Positions 15,863 to 24,539 of a stretch of 64,000 nt of DNA are shown piece after piece (position 1 is the first letter of the stretch; every line of letters begins with the position of its first letter). The DNA comes from Desulfoferula mesophila (GTDB lineage: Bacteria; Desulfobacterota; Desulfarculia; Desulfarculales; Desulfarculaceae). Both the position numbers and the translations under genes were made by a program. Location: positions 263,501-327,500 of the forward strand of contig NZ_AP028679.1 in NCBI RefSeq assembly GCF_037076455.1, written 5' to 3'. The notes beneath the pieces are model-generated. The model did no database searches, was not told the origin of the DNA, and was given only the letters and a program-made list of their open reading frames with translations.

Positions 15863-17470
15863 ATGTCAAATGAAAACAGAGAACGTTATTTTTTCACAGA
15901 CAAGAGGGTGTCAGCCGATCCCGTCAGCGGCGAGACTCCGATCAAGCTTAGGTATCACGCCGGCGGCCAGTGGAAGGAATCGGCCACCGACAAGCACATG
16001 CCCTGCTACAACCCTTCCACCGGGGCGCTCATTGCCCTGGCGCCGCAATGCACCTCCGCCGAGGTGGAGGAGGCGGTACAGGCGGCGGTCAAGGCCTTCC
16101 CGGAGTGGTCCACGACCCCGGTGAGCAAGCGGGTGCAGGTGCTGTTTAAGATGAAGGCCTTGCTGGACGAGCACCTGGAGGAATTGACCGTCCTGTTGGC
16201 CAAGGAGATGGGCAAGAAGTACCAGGAGGCCATGGGCGACGTCCTCAAGGTCACCGAGGTGGTGGAGTTCGCCTGCGGGGCCCCGCACCTGATGAAGGGT
16301 GAGGCCCTGATGCAGGTTTCCGGCGGCTACGACACCGCTCTATACCGCGATCCGGTCGGGGTGTTCGCGGGCATCCCGCCCTGGAACTTCCCGGCCATGA
16401 TTCCCCACGGCTGGATGACCCCCATCTGCGTGGCCACCGGCAACTGCATGGTGCTAAAGGCGGCCAGCTTCGTGCCTCAGTCGGCCCTGCGCATCATGGA
16501 GCTGTGGCAAGAGGCGGGCATTCCCGACGGCGTGATCAACGTGGTCACCGCCGGGCGCGACCAGGCCGAGCTGCTGCTCCGGCACCCAAACATCAAGGGC
16601 ATAACCTTCGTGGGCTCCACCAAGGTGGGGCTGCACATCTATTCCACCGCCGCCTCCCACGGCAAGCGGGTGCAGGCCCTATGCGAGGCCAAGAACCACG
16701 CCCTGGTGATGCGCGACTGCAAGCTGGAGCGTACCGCCGGGGGGATCATGAACGCCTTTACCGGCTGCGCCGGGCAACGCTGCATGGCCCTGCCGGTAAT
16801 CGTGGTGGAAAACGACATCGCCGACCAGCTGGTGGCTTTGCTCATCAAAGAAGCTTCGCAGATAAACTTGGGCAAAGCCTGGCTGCCCGAGACGGGCATG
16901 GGCCCGGTGGTCAACGAAAGCCACCGACAGTTCGTAACGGGCTGGATCGACAAAGCCGAGCAGGAAGGGGCCACCATCGTGCTGGATGGCCGCGACCCAC
17001 AGCCCCCCGCAGGCTGCGAGAACGGCTTCTGGGTGGGCCCCACCATCATCGACCACGTGACTGAGGACATGGCATGCGGCCGGGAAGAAATCTTCGGTCC
17101 GGTGCTGTGTGTGAAACGGGTGGAGGATTTCGAGGAAGGCATCACCCTGATGAACAACAGCCCCTTTGGCAACGGCTCAGTGATATACACCCAGAACGGC
17201 TACTTTGCCCGCCAGTTCGCGCAGCGCACCCAGGCGGGCATGGTAGGGGTGAACGTGGGCATCCCAGTGCCGCTGGGCATCTTCGGATTCACCGGCCACA
17301 AGCAATCCTTCTTCGGCGACCTTCATGTCATGGGCCGCGACGGCTTCAACTTCTTCACCGAGAGCAAGTGCGTAACCCAGACCTGGTTCCCAGAAAGCGA
17401 AGAGGAGATGGCTTCCTGCAAGGTGGATACCTGGGACGGGACGATTACTTCCCTGCCCAAGGAAAAGTGA
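15863..17470 (+). CDS. mmsA: CoA-acylating methylmalonate/malonate semialdehyde dehydrogenase
   Basis: 535 residues, about 35 longer than usual at the N-terminus. It shows ALDH6 (MmsA) hallmarks: 'CEAKNHALVM' where other aldehyde dehydrogenases have the general base Glu, and the catalytic Cys in 'CAGQRCMAL'. 'PPWNFPAMIP' and 'TFVGSTKVG' line the NAD site. It converts malonate or methylmalonate semialdehyde plus CoA to acetyl- or propionyl-CoA. With the aminotransferase that follows it would degrade beta-alanine or 3-aminoisobutyrate. Confidence 0.9.
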   Translation: MSNENRERYFFTDKRVSADPVSGETPIKLRYHAGGQWKESATDKHMPCYNPSTGALIALAPQCTSAEVEEAVQAAVKAFPEWSTTPVSKRVQVLFKMKALLDEHLEELTVLLAKEMGKKYQEAMGDVLKVTEVVEFACGAPHLMKGEALMQVSGGYDTALYRDPVGVFAGIPPWNFPAMIPHGWMTPICVATGNCMVLKAASFVPQSALRIMELWQEAGIPDGVINVVTAGRDQAELLLRHPNIKGITFVGSTKVGLHIYSTAASHGKRVQALCEAKNHALVMRDCKLERTAGGIMNAFTGCAGQRCMALPVIVVENDIADQLVALLIKEASQINLGKAWLPETGMGPVVNESHRQFVTGWIDKAEQEGATIVLDGRDPQPPAGCENGFWVGPTIIDHVTEDMACGREEIFGPVLCVKRVEDFEEGITLMNNSPFGNGSVIYTQNGYFARQFAQRTQAGMVGVNVGIPVPLGIFGFTGHKQSFFGDLHVMGRDGFNFFTESKCVTQTWFPESEEEMASCKVDTWDGTITSLPKEK

Positions 17471-17589
17471 ATCCCTTCTACCATGCTGTCCGTTTCGAAA
17501 CCCTTGAGATGGAATGTGGAACTATTTTATAGGGACAGGCTAGGTGGAGCCTTTGGTTCACCATTAATCAAAGCATGTGAGGCTTAATC

Positions 17590-18930
17590 ATGAAATTTGT
17601 AGGGTTGCCTCCCTTTGACCATCAGCCGCGCCCCTATGCCGGACCGTCCTCTAGTGAGGTCCTCGCACTGCGCCAACGCTATCTTTCACCGGCGATAATG
17701 ACCTATTACAAAAAGCCCGTGATGATAGTGGAGGGCTCAATGCAATACCTCTACGACGATACGGGTAAGCGGTACCTTGACGGCTTCGCAGGTATTGTCA
17801 CCGTTTGCGCAGGTCACTGTCATCCCTACATCACCCAAAAAGTAATTGAACAGCTACGGACCTTACAACACACGACCACTATCTACTTGCACCCTACCAT
17901 TGCCGAATACGCAAAGATGCTGACCGAACGCCTTCCTGGAGATCTTTCCGTTTGCTACTTCGTGAACTCCGGTTCCGAGGCCAATGATTTAGCCTTAATG
18001 ATGGCTCGTCTATATACCGGCAATTATGAAACGATCGCATTGCGTAACGGTTACCACGGCGGCGCCGGCGCCTCGATGGGCCTTACCTCACACAGCACCT
18101 GGAAATATAACTATCCGCATGGGCAGGGTATTCATCATGCTATGGCTCCTGACTGTTACAGAGGGCCCTATGGCTACGATGATCTGCAAGCCGGAGCCAA
18201 ATATGCCTCGGATGTGGGAGATCTGATCTCCATGGCCACTCCGGGTGCGGTGGCGGCCTTCATTGCAGAAACCATTCAAGGCGTGGGAGGCACTGTACCT
18301 CTACCTTCTGGTTATCTAAAAAATGTTTATGAGCAAGTGCGTAATGCTGGTGGCCTGTGCATCGCGGATGAAGTGCAGACTGGTTTTGGCCGCACTGGAG
18401 AGCATTACTGGGGTTTTGAGGCGCAAGATGTGATTCCAGACATCGTGACCATGGCTAAGGGTATCGGCAATGGTTTGCCTCTAGCGGCGGTGGTGACCAC
18501 CCAGGAAATATCCCAAGCCTTGGCCCAGCGCATCCATTTCAACACCTTTGGTGGCAACCCAGTATCCTGCGCGGCGGGCAAGGCGGTGCTTGAGGTGGTG
18601 GATATGGAAAACCTACAGCAACGCTGCGCCCAGATGGGTGACCTTGTGTTTGCAGGTTTGAAGGAACTGATGGGGCGATATGAACTCATCGGCGATGTGC
18701 GGGGGCGGGGGCTCATGATCGGCGTTGAGTTGGTTGAGAACCGTGAGAGCAAAGAGCCGGCCACGGCCAAATGTGCCCAGGTGCTTGAGCGGGCCAAAGA
18801 ACTTGGGCTATTGATCGGCAAGGGCGGCTTTTACGGCAACGTCCTTAGAATCAAACCCCCCATGTGCATTACAGAGGCCGATGTTGATTTCATGTTGGCG
18901 GCATTGGATCTATCCTTTTCTGAACTGTAG
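17590..18930 (+). CDS. Class III aminotransferase (alanine-glyoxylate aminotransferase 2 type)
   Basis: 446 residues. The PLP lysine is in '[11 protein letters not shown]', the Asp in '[14 protein letters not shown]', and '[18 protein letters not shown]' is the fold-type I class III segment. The closest type is AGXT2, which accepts beta-alanine, 3-aminoisobutyrate or alanine with glyoxylate or pyruvate. It pairs functionally with the dehydrogenase 119 bp upstream. Its codon use is visibly richer in A/T than the neighbours, so it may have been acquired separately. Insertion-sequence debris follows. Confidence 0.9.
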   Translation: MKFVGLPPFDHQPRPYAGPSSSEVLALRQRYLSPAIMTYYKKPVMIVEGSMQYLYDDTGKRYLDGFAGIVTVCAGHCHPYITQKVIEQLRTLQHTTTIYLHPTIAEYAKMLTERLPGDLSVCYFVNSGSEANDLALMMARLYTGNYETIALRNGYHGGAGASMGLTSHSTWKYNYPHGQGIHHAMAPDCYRGPYGYDDLQAGAKYASDVGDLISMATPGAVAAFIAETIQGVGGTVPLPSGYLKNVYEQVRNAGGLCIADEVQTGFGRTGEHYWGFEAQDVIPDIVTMAKGIGNGLPLAAVVTTQEISQALAQRIHFNTFGGNPVSCAAGKAVLEVVDMENLQQRCAQMGDLVFAGLKELMGRYELIGDVRGRGLMIGVELVENRESKEPATAKCAQVLERAKELGLLIGKGGFYGNVLRIKPPMCITEADVDFMLAALDLSFSEL

Positions 18931-19000
18931 GTAAAGAACGGGGGGCCATGCCGACTAGCTCCCAATATCGAGTTAAGATTTTGGAGCGAGATGCCCTCCC

Positions 19001-19026
19001 TGACCTGCCCCACTTCACCCGGTCCA
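19001..19026 (+). repeat. Solo insertion-sequence end
   Basis: TGACCTGC...GGTCCA matches the left terminal repeat of the IS at 19090 at both ends of a 26-bp motif, with a different middle. No transposase belongs to it, so it is probably the relic of a related element. Confidence 0.45.
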
Positions 19027-19163
19027 GATTTTAAGTTAGGATTTTGAGCCACTAGCCTCGAAATCAAGAGAATTGCGGATTTGGTCCTGTGACCTGCTTC
19101 CCGTAAACTGGTCCATGTCGGATGAGAAAATCTTCATAATTCTCATTTGACCAGGAAGACCGT

Positions 19164-19430
19164 ATGAAGCGCAGGAGGTACACCGAGCCCCAGATCGTTT
19201 TTGCCCTGCAGCAGGCTGACAGCGGCACCCCGGTGGCGGAGATCGTGCGCAAGATGGGGGTTAGCGAGGCCACCTTTTACCGCTGGAAGAAGAAATTCGC
19301 GGGCATGGGCGTGGCGGAGATCAGGCGCCTGAAGCAGCTTGAGGAAGAAAACCGCAAGCTCAAGCAGCTGGTGGCTGACTTGAGCCTGGACAAGGCCATG
19401 CTGCAGGACGTCATAAAAAGAAAACTATGA
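19164..19430 (+). CDS. IS3-family transposase OrfA
   Basis: 88 residues: a helix-turn-helix ('VAEIVRKMGVSEATFYRWKK', DNA binding) followed by a leucine-zipper segment ('LKQLEEENRKLKQLVADLSL'). The sequence is of the IS407/IS1222-like type. It overlaps OrfB by 4 bp (ATGA at 19427), the usual arrangement for production of the OrfAB transposase by frameshifting. Confidence 0.93.
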   Translation: MKRRRYTEPQIVFALQQADSGTPVAEIVRKMGVSEATFYRWKKKFAGMGVAEIRRLKQLEEENRKLKQLVADLSLDKAMLQDVIKRKL

Positions 19431-20500
19431 AGCCTGTCCGCAAGCGAGCTCTGGCCGGTTATTTGGAGAAGGTATTCGGGGTCAGTGAGCGGCGGGCCTG
19501 CCAGGTGCTCAAATTTGCCCGCTCCAGCCACCGGTACCAGAGTATTGCGGACAGGCAGAACGAATTGCGCATGCGGCTGAGGGACCTGGCCGCGGTCCGG
19601 GTCAGCTATGGCTACCGACGCCTGCATGTGCTCCTGAGGCGGGAAGGCTGGCTGGTCAACGCCAAGCGGGTTTACCGCCTTTATACCGAGGAGGGGCTGA
19701 CCATGCGCCGCAAGCGCCCCCGGCGCCGGGTGAGCGCGGCCCGCCGGGTGGTCAGCCAGCCAAAGCCCAAGAGGAGCAACGAGAGCTGGTCTATGGACTT
19801 TGTGTCCGATCAGCTTTATTCTGGGCATCAGCTCCGGGTGCTTACGATAGTGGACAACTTTAGTCGTGAGAGCCTTGCTTTGAAGGCTGGCCAGAGCCTA
19901 CGGGGCGATGATGTAGTGGCAGTGCTCAATCAGCTGGTCGCTGAACGCGGAGCCCCTAAATCCATCAAAGTGGACAACGGGAGCGAATTCACCTCCAAGG
20001 TGCTCGATCAGTGGGCTTACTGGAACAAGGTGGAGCTTGACTTCAGTCGCCCAGGAAAGCCCACGGACAACCCATTTATCGAGTCATTTAACGGACGTCT
20101 TCGGGAGGAGTGCTTAAACGAAAACTGGTTTGTGTCGGTGGTGGATGCCCAGGACAAGCTGGACACCTGGCGGCTGGATTACAACCAACATCGGCCACAC
20201 AGCTCCCTGGGTAACATGACCCCGGAGGCCTATGCCAAACAGATGGGATCTGCCCCCTGCATGGCCTCCCCCAGGCCTCCATCTCCAAGGAAGCAAACCT
20301 GGGAATCTCTCATCCCACCTGGACCCGAAACGGGTAGCACCTCAAAACCTGGGAATCTCTCATCCCACCTGGACCCGAAACGGGTAGCACCTCAGTTTTC
20401 CAGACGCAGGGACCGCACCTCGCCGCTGGTGGCCTGGCGCTTGGTGTCGCCCATCAGGCGACGCTTGCCGGCCTCCAGAAACTCCTTGCTCCAGCTGTAA
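19427..20500 (+). CDS. IS3-family transposase OrfB (DDE integrase core) with read-through tail
   Basis: 357 residues. DDE residues are visible in 'SMDFVSD', 'IKVDNGSEF' and 'NPFIESFNGRLREECLN'. The family normally ends near 'HSSLGNMTPEAYAKQ' (about residue 270). Here the frame runs on through the duplicated right end and into the adjacent disrupted element, adding about 80 unrelated residues. The catalytic core looks intact; whether the long tail is tolerated is unknown. Confidence 0.9.
   Translation: MKPVRKRALAGYLEKVFGVSERRACQVLKFARSSHRYQSIADRQNELRMRLRDLAAVRVSYGYRRLHVLLRREGWLVNAKRVYRLYTEEGLTMRRKRPRRRVSAARRVVSQPKPKRSNESWSMDFVSDQLYSGHQLRVLTIVDNFSRESLALKAGQSLRGDDVVAVLNQLVAERGAPKSIKVDNGSEFTSKVLDQWAYWNKVELDFSRPGKPTDNPFIESFNGRLREECLNENWFVSVVDAQDKLDTWRLDYNQHRPHSSLGNMTPEAYAKQMGSAPCMASPRPPSPRKQTWESLIPPGPETGSTSKPGNLSSHLDPKRVAPQFSRRRDRTSPLVAWRLVSPIRRRLPASRNSLLQL
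20295..20394 (+). repeat. Exact 50-bp tandem repeat (two copies)
   Basis: Unit 20295-20344 is repeated base for base at 20345-20394. Each unit begins AAACCTGGGAATCTC and ends in the IS right terminal repeat, so the element has two candidate right ends. Confidence 0.95.
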
Positions 20501-20664
20501 TAGAGATTGGGAGCTATGCCCTCACGACGGCAGAGCTCGGCGATGCTTTCCTCGCCCCTAAGAACCTCCAAAACGATCCGAATCTTCTCCTCGGACGAGT
20601 ACTTCCTGCGGGTCTTCCTCCGAATCTCCCGGACCTTGCCTTCCAATCCTTCAATCTGGCTCAT
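20395..20664 (-). pseudogene. Truncated OrfA of a second IS3-family element
   Basis: About 90 residues beginning 'MSQIEGLEGKVREIRRKTRR', then the helix-turn-helix 'ESIAELCRREGIAPNLYYSW'. It is a different IS3 subgroup from the element to the left. Its 3' end and OrfB are missing: the frame runs into the right end of the 19090-20394 element at 20394. AAAGGAGTGAGCC serves its start. Its outer end is probably near 20743 (TGTCAGAGCC on the minus strand). This shows one IS inserted into another. Confidence 0.82.
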
Positions 20665-20743
20665 GGCTCACTCCTTTGGGTGCCGATTCTACCCAGGAGT
20701 ATCCATTAGCTAAAACAACAAATCTGTCTCAGAGGCTCTGACA

Positions 20744-21013
20744 CCAAACAAGGATTTCCTGGACGCGGTGCGAAAATTCGAGCCGGACATCATCGGCATC
20801 TCCTCCCTGCTCACCTCTTCCTACGAAAACCTGCGTGACACCATCACCGTGCTGCGCGAGGCCATGGCCGAAAAGGGCCTCAAGGTGCCGGTGGTGATCG
20901 GCGGGGGCATGTCCGACAAGAAGGTCAGTGATTTCGTGGGCGCGGACTACTGGGCTCCGGACGCGGTGCAGGGGGTGCGGCTGTGCAAGGAGATAGTGGA
21001 CGCGGCCGGGTGA
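20744..21013 (+). pseudogene. Corrinoid (B12-binding) protein, 5' truncated
   Basis: 90 codons matching the last part of methyltransferase corrinoid proteins (MtaC/MtbC type): 'DFLDAVRKFEPDIIGISSLL', 'PVVIGGGMSD' and 'GADYWAPDAVQGV', the late half of the B12-binding Rossmann domain. The DxHxxG region that binds cobalt is absent, cut off where the second IS begins. No matching 5' piece is visible left of the IS nest, so a deletion went with insertion. Not functional. Confidence 0.82.
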
Positions 21014-21765
21014 CAAGGACGGTACGCCCAAGCAAGCGGTGGTAGGGCGCCGCTTGCGCCCCGGCCTTCCACCTCGGTTATAGGCCAGGGCGACTTATAC
21101 GATTTTAAAAAATTATTCGATCCTTCAGAAAAAACCTCAAACCTGTCCCCAGGGCTGTGACTACAAGCGCCATTGGTCGGCGGCCGGTCATAAAGCCTCA
21201 AATAAGTTTTTGTTATTAATTACTAAAAAGGGAAGGGCCCGGCAGGGGGGGGCAGGTCAGAGCGCTGGGGACGACGCCAAGCCTCTTTGAATCCCGGTGG
21301 AGTTCGTCCACATATTTTCCTGCCAAAGCGAGGTGCGGGAAATCACGCATCTTTAGCTGGGGGCGGTACAACGAGTAGCGCCCCCACGAGTCCCTCGCCA
21401 ACCCGACCCCAGTCGAATACCTCCCCCTAAATTCACCCGAAGTTTCTCCTGTTGACCGGCCCGAATCTTGGGAAGTTTACAACGGCTCGGAGCCGTGCCC
21501 GTTTTTTGTTTGCACGAACAGAGCAGGCGCTGGGGGCGCCGGTGTTGGGCCATGGCTCGCCCCGAGCCGGTCCGGGCCGGTAATGTGGCCTTTTTTCACC
21601 GAGTAAGCGATTCCGGGGGGTGGTCCCCAGCCTTGACAGCCTTGGCGTCAAATGTTAAGTGTACGAATATTTCGTGTTCAAAATATTTTCGGCGCGAATT
21701 GCCTGGGGCGCCTGGGGCCAGGCCCCGAGACTGCGGTTTTTCGTAAGAGGAGCCAAGCAGGGCCG
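21014..21765. other. Long intergenic region
   Basis: No convincing gene. It holds a hairpin at 21358-21386 (TGGGGGCG.TAC / GTA.CGCCCCCA, not followed by T) and an AT-rich stretch at about 21650-21695 with CGAATATTTCG that could be promoter or operator for the MarR gene. The sequence resembles neither the IS elements nor a coding region. Confidence 0.5.
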
Positions 21766-22263
21766 ATGGCCATAGACGAAAACATCCTGCGCTCCATCCG
21801 GCGCATCATCCGTGCGACGGACCTGCAAAGCCGCCGCCTGGCCAGCGAGCATCGCCTGACCACGCCCCAGTTGCTGTGCCTGCGCCTGTTGGCCCAGGAA
21901 GGGCCCCTGACCCCCGGGTCCATGGCCAAGGAAATGTATTTGAGCCAGGCCACCGTGACCGGCATTTTGGACCGCCTGGAAAGGCGGGGTCTGGTGGAGC
22001 GCCGCCGCGACCAAAGCGACCGCCGTAAGGTGAGTATCCACCTCACTCCTGGAGGCGATGACGCGATCAAGCGGGCGCCACGGCCCCTGCACGAGCGCTT
22101 TGCCGCCGGGTTGGAAACCTTGTCTCCCGCCGAGAGGGACGACATCGACCGGGTGCTGGCCAAGGTGGTGGAATTGATGGAGGCCCGCGACGTGGACGCC
22201 GCGCCCCTGATCGCACCCGGAGACCTGGGCGCTCCGGTGAAAACGCCGCGCAACGAGGACTAG
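21766..22263 (+). CDS. MarR-family transcriptional regulator
   Basis: 165 residues. A winged helix spans about 35-110 ('YLSQATVTGILDRLERRGLV', then 'RRRDQSDRRKVSIHLT' as wing). ATG 21766 is taken as start; an upstream in-frame ATG at 21652 has no ribosome site. The gene sits ahead of the betaine ABC transporter, separated by a hairpin, so control of that operon by osmotic or ligand signals is possible but not shown. Confidence 0.88.
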   Translation: MAIDENILRSIRRIIRATDLQSRRLASEHRLTTPQLLCLRLLAQEGPLTPGSMAKEMYLSQATVTGILDRLERRGLVERRRDQSDRRKVSIHLTPGGDDAIKRAPRPLHERFAAGLETLSPAERDDIDRVLAKVVELMEARDVDAAPLIAPGDLGAPVKTPRNED

Positions 22264-22320
22264 CCGAAAGCGAGCCTAAGCTTATTCGTCATGCACGTTA
22301 GCGAACCAGCATATCCTCTC

Positions 22321-22345
22321 TGTCCCCAGGGCCGTCCTGGGGACA
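22321..22345 (+). terminator. Terminator-like hairpin after the MarR gene
   Basis: TGTCCCCAGG and CCTGGGGACA form a perfect 10-bp stem with a 5-nt loop, followed by AGGTCTTT. It lies 58 bp after marR and before the transporter operon. Confidence 0.6.
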
Positions 22346-22496
22346 AGGTCTTTGGCGGGTGCTATTCCTGGCGCTTCACCTGGGCCGGCAGCACCTATCT
22401 AATCATCGACTGATCATCCCCCGTTCGCTTCCAAACGACCCTGTAAGGGCCGTCCTTAACTCATTTCGTCTTTAATCCGGGAAAAGAGCGTTGGCT

Positions 22497-23690
22497 ATGC
22501 CTGCGAAAATCGCTATTGAAAAACTTTTCAAAATCTTTGGGGAACACCCCAGCCGGGCCTTTCCCTTGCTGGAAAAGGGCGCCGGCAAGGAAGAGATCTA
22601 CAAGGAGACCGGCCAGGCGGTGGGTTTGGCCGATGTCTCCTTCGAAGTGACCGAGGGGGAAATCCTGGTGGTCATGGGCCTGTCGGGCAGCGGCAAGTCC
22701 ACCCTGATCCGCTGCGTAAACCGCCTCATCGAGCCCACCCTGGGCCAGATAAAGGTGGACGGCCAGGACATAACCAAGCTGGACCACCAGGAGCTGTTGG
22801 AAGTGCGCCGCAAGAAGTTCGGCATGGTGTTCCAGAACTTCGCCCTGTTTCCCCACCGTAGCGTGCTGGCCAACGCCGAATACGGCCTGGAAATCCAGGG
22901 CGTGGACCCCGAGCAACGGGCCCAGGCGGCCAGGACGGCCCTGAAGCAGGTAGGCCTGGAAGGCTGGGAAGAGGCCACGCCGGAACAGCTCTCCGGCGGC
23001 ATGCAGCAGCGGGTGGGCCTGGCTCGCGCCCTGGCGGTGGACCCGGACATCCTGCTCATGGACGAGGCCTTCAGCGCCCTGGACCCGCTGATCCGCCGCG
23101 ACATGCAGCACGAACTCATCGGGCTGCAGGCCACGGTCAAGAAAACCATCATGTTCATCACCCACGACCTGGACGAGGCGCTCAAGATCGGCGACCGCAT
23201 CGTGTTGATGAAGGACGGGCGGGTGGTGCAGGTGGGCACCCCGGAGGACATCCTCACCAATCCGGCCACCCGCTACGTGGAAAAGTTCGTGGAGGACGTG
23301 GACATGTCCAAGGTCCTCACCGCCGAGTCGGTGATGGTCAAGGCGCGGGTGGTGGCCTTCCCCGGCGACGGCCCGCGCACCGTCCTGCACAAGATGAAGG
23401 ACGAGGGCATCTCCAGCATCTTCGTGGTCAGCTCCGACTACCACCTGCTGGGCTACCTCACCGCGGACCAGGCCGCCGAAGCCATCAAGCTAGGCCAGAA
23501 GCACATCAAGGACCTGATAAAGCCGGTGCCCGAGGTGGTGCGCCAGGACGAGCCGGTGAACCAGATGTTCCCGGTGATGGCCGAGACCACCCTGCCGGTG
23601 CCGGTGTTGGACCAGCAAGACAAGCTCATGGGCGTGGTGGTCAGGGGTTCGCTCCTGGCCGGCCTGGCCGAAGGAGGCATTGAGCAATGA
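22497..23690 (+). CDS. Glycine betaine/proline ABC transporter ATPase (ProV/OpuAA type)
   Basis: 397 residues. Walker A 'GLSGSGKSTL', signature 'LSGGMQQRVGLARAL' and Walker B 'ILLMDEAFSALD' are intact. The C-terminal third (about 280-395) carries a CBS pair ('TADQAAEAIKLGQ', 'VMAETTLPVPVLDQQDKLMG') that in OpuA senses ionic strength. ATG 22497 is preferred over TTG 22491. It overlaps the permease gene by 4 bp. The complex imports betaine or proline-like osmolytes. Confidence 0.92.
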   Translation: MPAKIAIEKLFKIFGEHPSRAFPLLEKGAGKEEIYKETGQAVGLADVSFEVTEGEILVVMGLSGSGKSTLIRCVNRLIEPTLGQIKVDGQDITKLDHQELLEVRRKKFGMVFQNFALFPHRSVLANAEYGLEIQGVDPEQRAQAARTALKQVGLEGWEEATPEQLSGGMQQRVGLARALAVDPDILLMDEAFSALDPLIRRDMQHELIGLQATVKKTIMFITHDLDEALKIGDRIVLMKDGRVVQVGTPEDILTNPATRYVEKFVEDVDMSKVLTAESVMVKARVVAFPGDGPRTVLHKMKDEGISSIFVVSSDYHLLGYLTADQAAEAIKLGQKHIKDLIKPVPEVVRQDEPVNQMFPVMAETTLPVPVLDQQDKLMGVVVRGSLLAGLAEGGIEQ

Positions 23691-24526
23691 ACATGCCCCT
23701 ACCCCGCATACCCTTGGCCGAAATGATCGACCAGGGCCTGGAATGGCTCACCGATCACTTCGCCTTTATCACCAAGGCCCTCAGCAAGCTGACCGAGGTG
23801 GGCCTGGACGCCATGGTGGCCGGCCTGATGTGGCTGCCACCCTGGCTGACCATCATCCTGCTGGGGGCCCTGGCCTGGTGGCTGGCCGGGCGCAAGGTGG
23901 CCATCTTCACCGCCGTCGGCCTGGCCTTCATCTGGAACCTGGGCCTTTGGGGCCCCACCATGCAGACCCTGTCGCTGGTGCTCATCGCCACCGGCGTGGC
24001 GGTGGCCATCGGCCTGCCCCTGGGGGTGTTGGCCGCCTTGTACAAGGGCTTCTACCGGGTGATCATGCCGATCCTGGACTTCATGCAGACCATGCCCGCC
24101 TTCGTCTACCTGATCCCGGCCATCCCCTTCTTCGGCCTGGGTCCGGTGTCGGCCATCTTCTCCACGGTCATCTTCGCCATGCCCCCGGCCATCCGTCTGG
24201 CCTGTCTGGGCATCAAGCAGGTGCCCGAGGATCTCATCGAGGCGGCGGACGCCTTCGGCTCCACCAAGGGCCAGAAGCTGTTCAAGCTGCAACTGCCCCT
24301 GGCCAAGACCACCATCATGGCCGGGGTGAACCAGACCATCATGCTCAGCCTGTCCATGGTGGTCATCGCCGCCATGATCGGGGCCAAGGGCCTGGGCGGC
24401 GAGGTCTGGAAGGCCATCCAGCGCCTGGAGCCGGGCATGGGTTTCGAGGCCGGCCTGGCGGTGGTGATCCTGGCCATGATTTTGGATCGAATCACCCAAG
24501 CCTTGGGTGGCAAGCAAAAAGTGTAA
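23687..24526 (+). CDS. Betaine-type ABC transporter permease (ProW/OpuAB type)
   Basis: 279 residues, six or more membrane helices. The EAA-type loop is 'EDLIEAADAFGSTKGQKLFK' followed by the coupling segment 'LPLAKTTIMAGVNQTIMLSL'. Translation is coupled to the ATPase gene by ATGA overlap. It provides the membrane channel of the osmolyte importer. Confidence 0.93.
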   Translation: MNMPLPRIPLAEMIDQGLEWLTDHFAFITKALSKLTEVGLDAMVAGLMWLPPWLTIILLGALAWWLAGRKVAIFTAVGLAFIWNLGLWGPTMQTLSLVLIATGVAVAIGLPLGVLAALYKGFYRVIMPILDFMQTMPAFVYLIPAIPFFGLGPVSAIFSTVIFAMPPAIRLACLGIKQVPEDLIEAADAFGSTKGQKLFKLQLPLAKTTIMAGVNQTIMLSLSMVVIAAMIGAKGLGGEVWKAIQRLEPGMGFEAGLAVVILAMILDRITQALGGKQKV

Positions 24527-24539
24527 TCAGGAGGTTTTC

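Larger units (their letters stand above)
19090..20394 (+). mobile_element. IS3-family element (IS407-like subgroup) with duplicated right end
   Basis: The left terminal repeat starts TGACCTGCTTCCCG at 19090. Right ends, inverted and imperfect, finish at 20344 and again at 20394 (TGGACC...CACCTCA). OrfA and OrfB overlap in the way of IS3 elements made by -1 frameshifting. A 50-bp unit containing the right end is repeated exactly. I see no clear target duplication. On the right the element interrupts another IS3-family gene. Confidence 0.85.
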
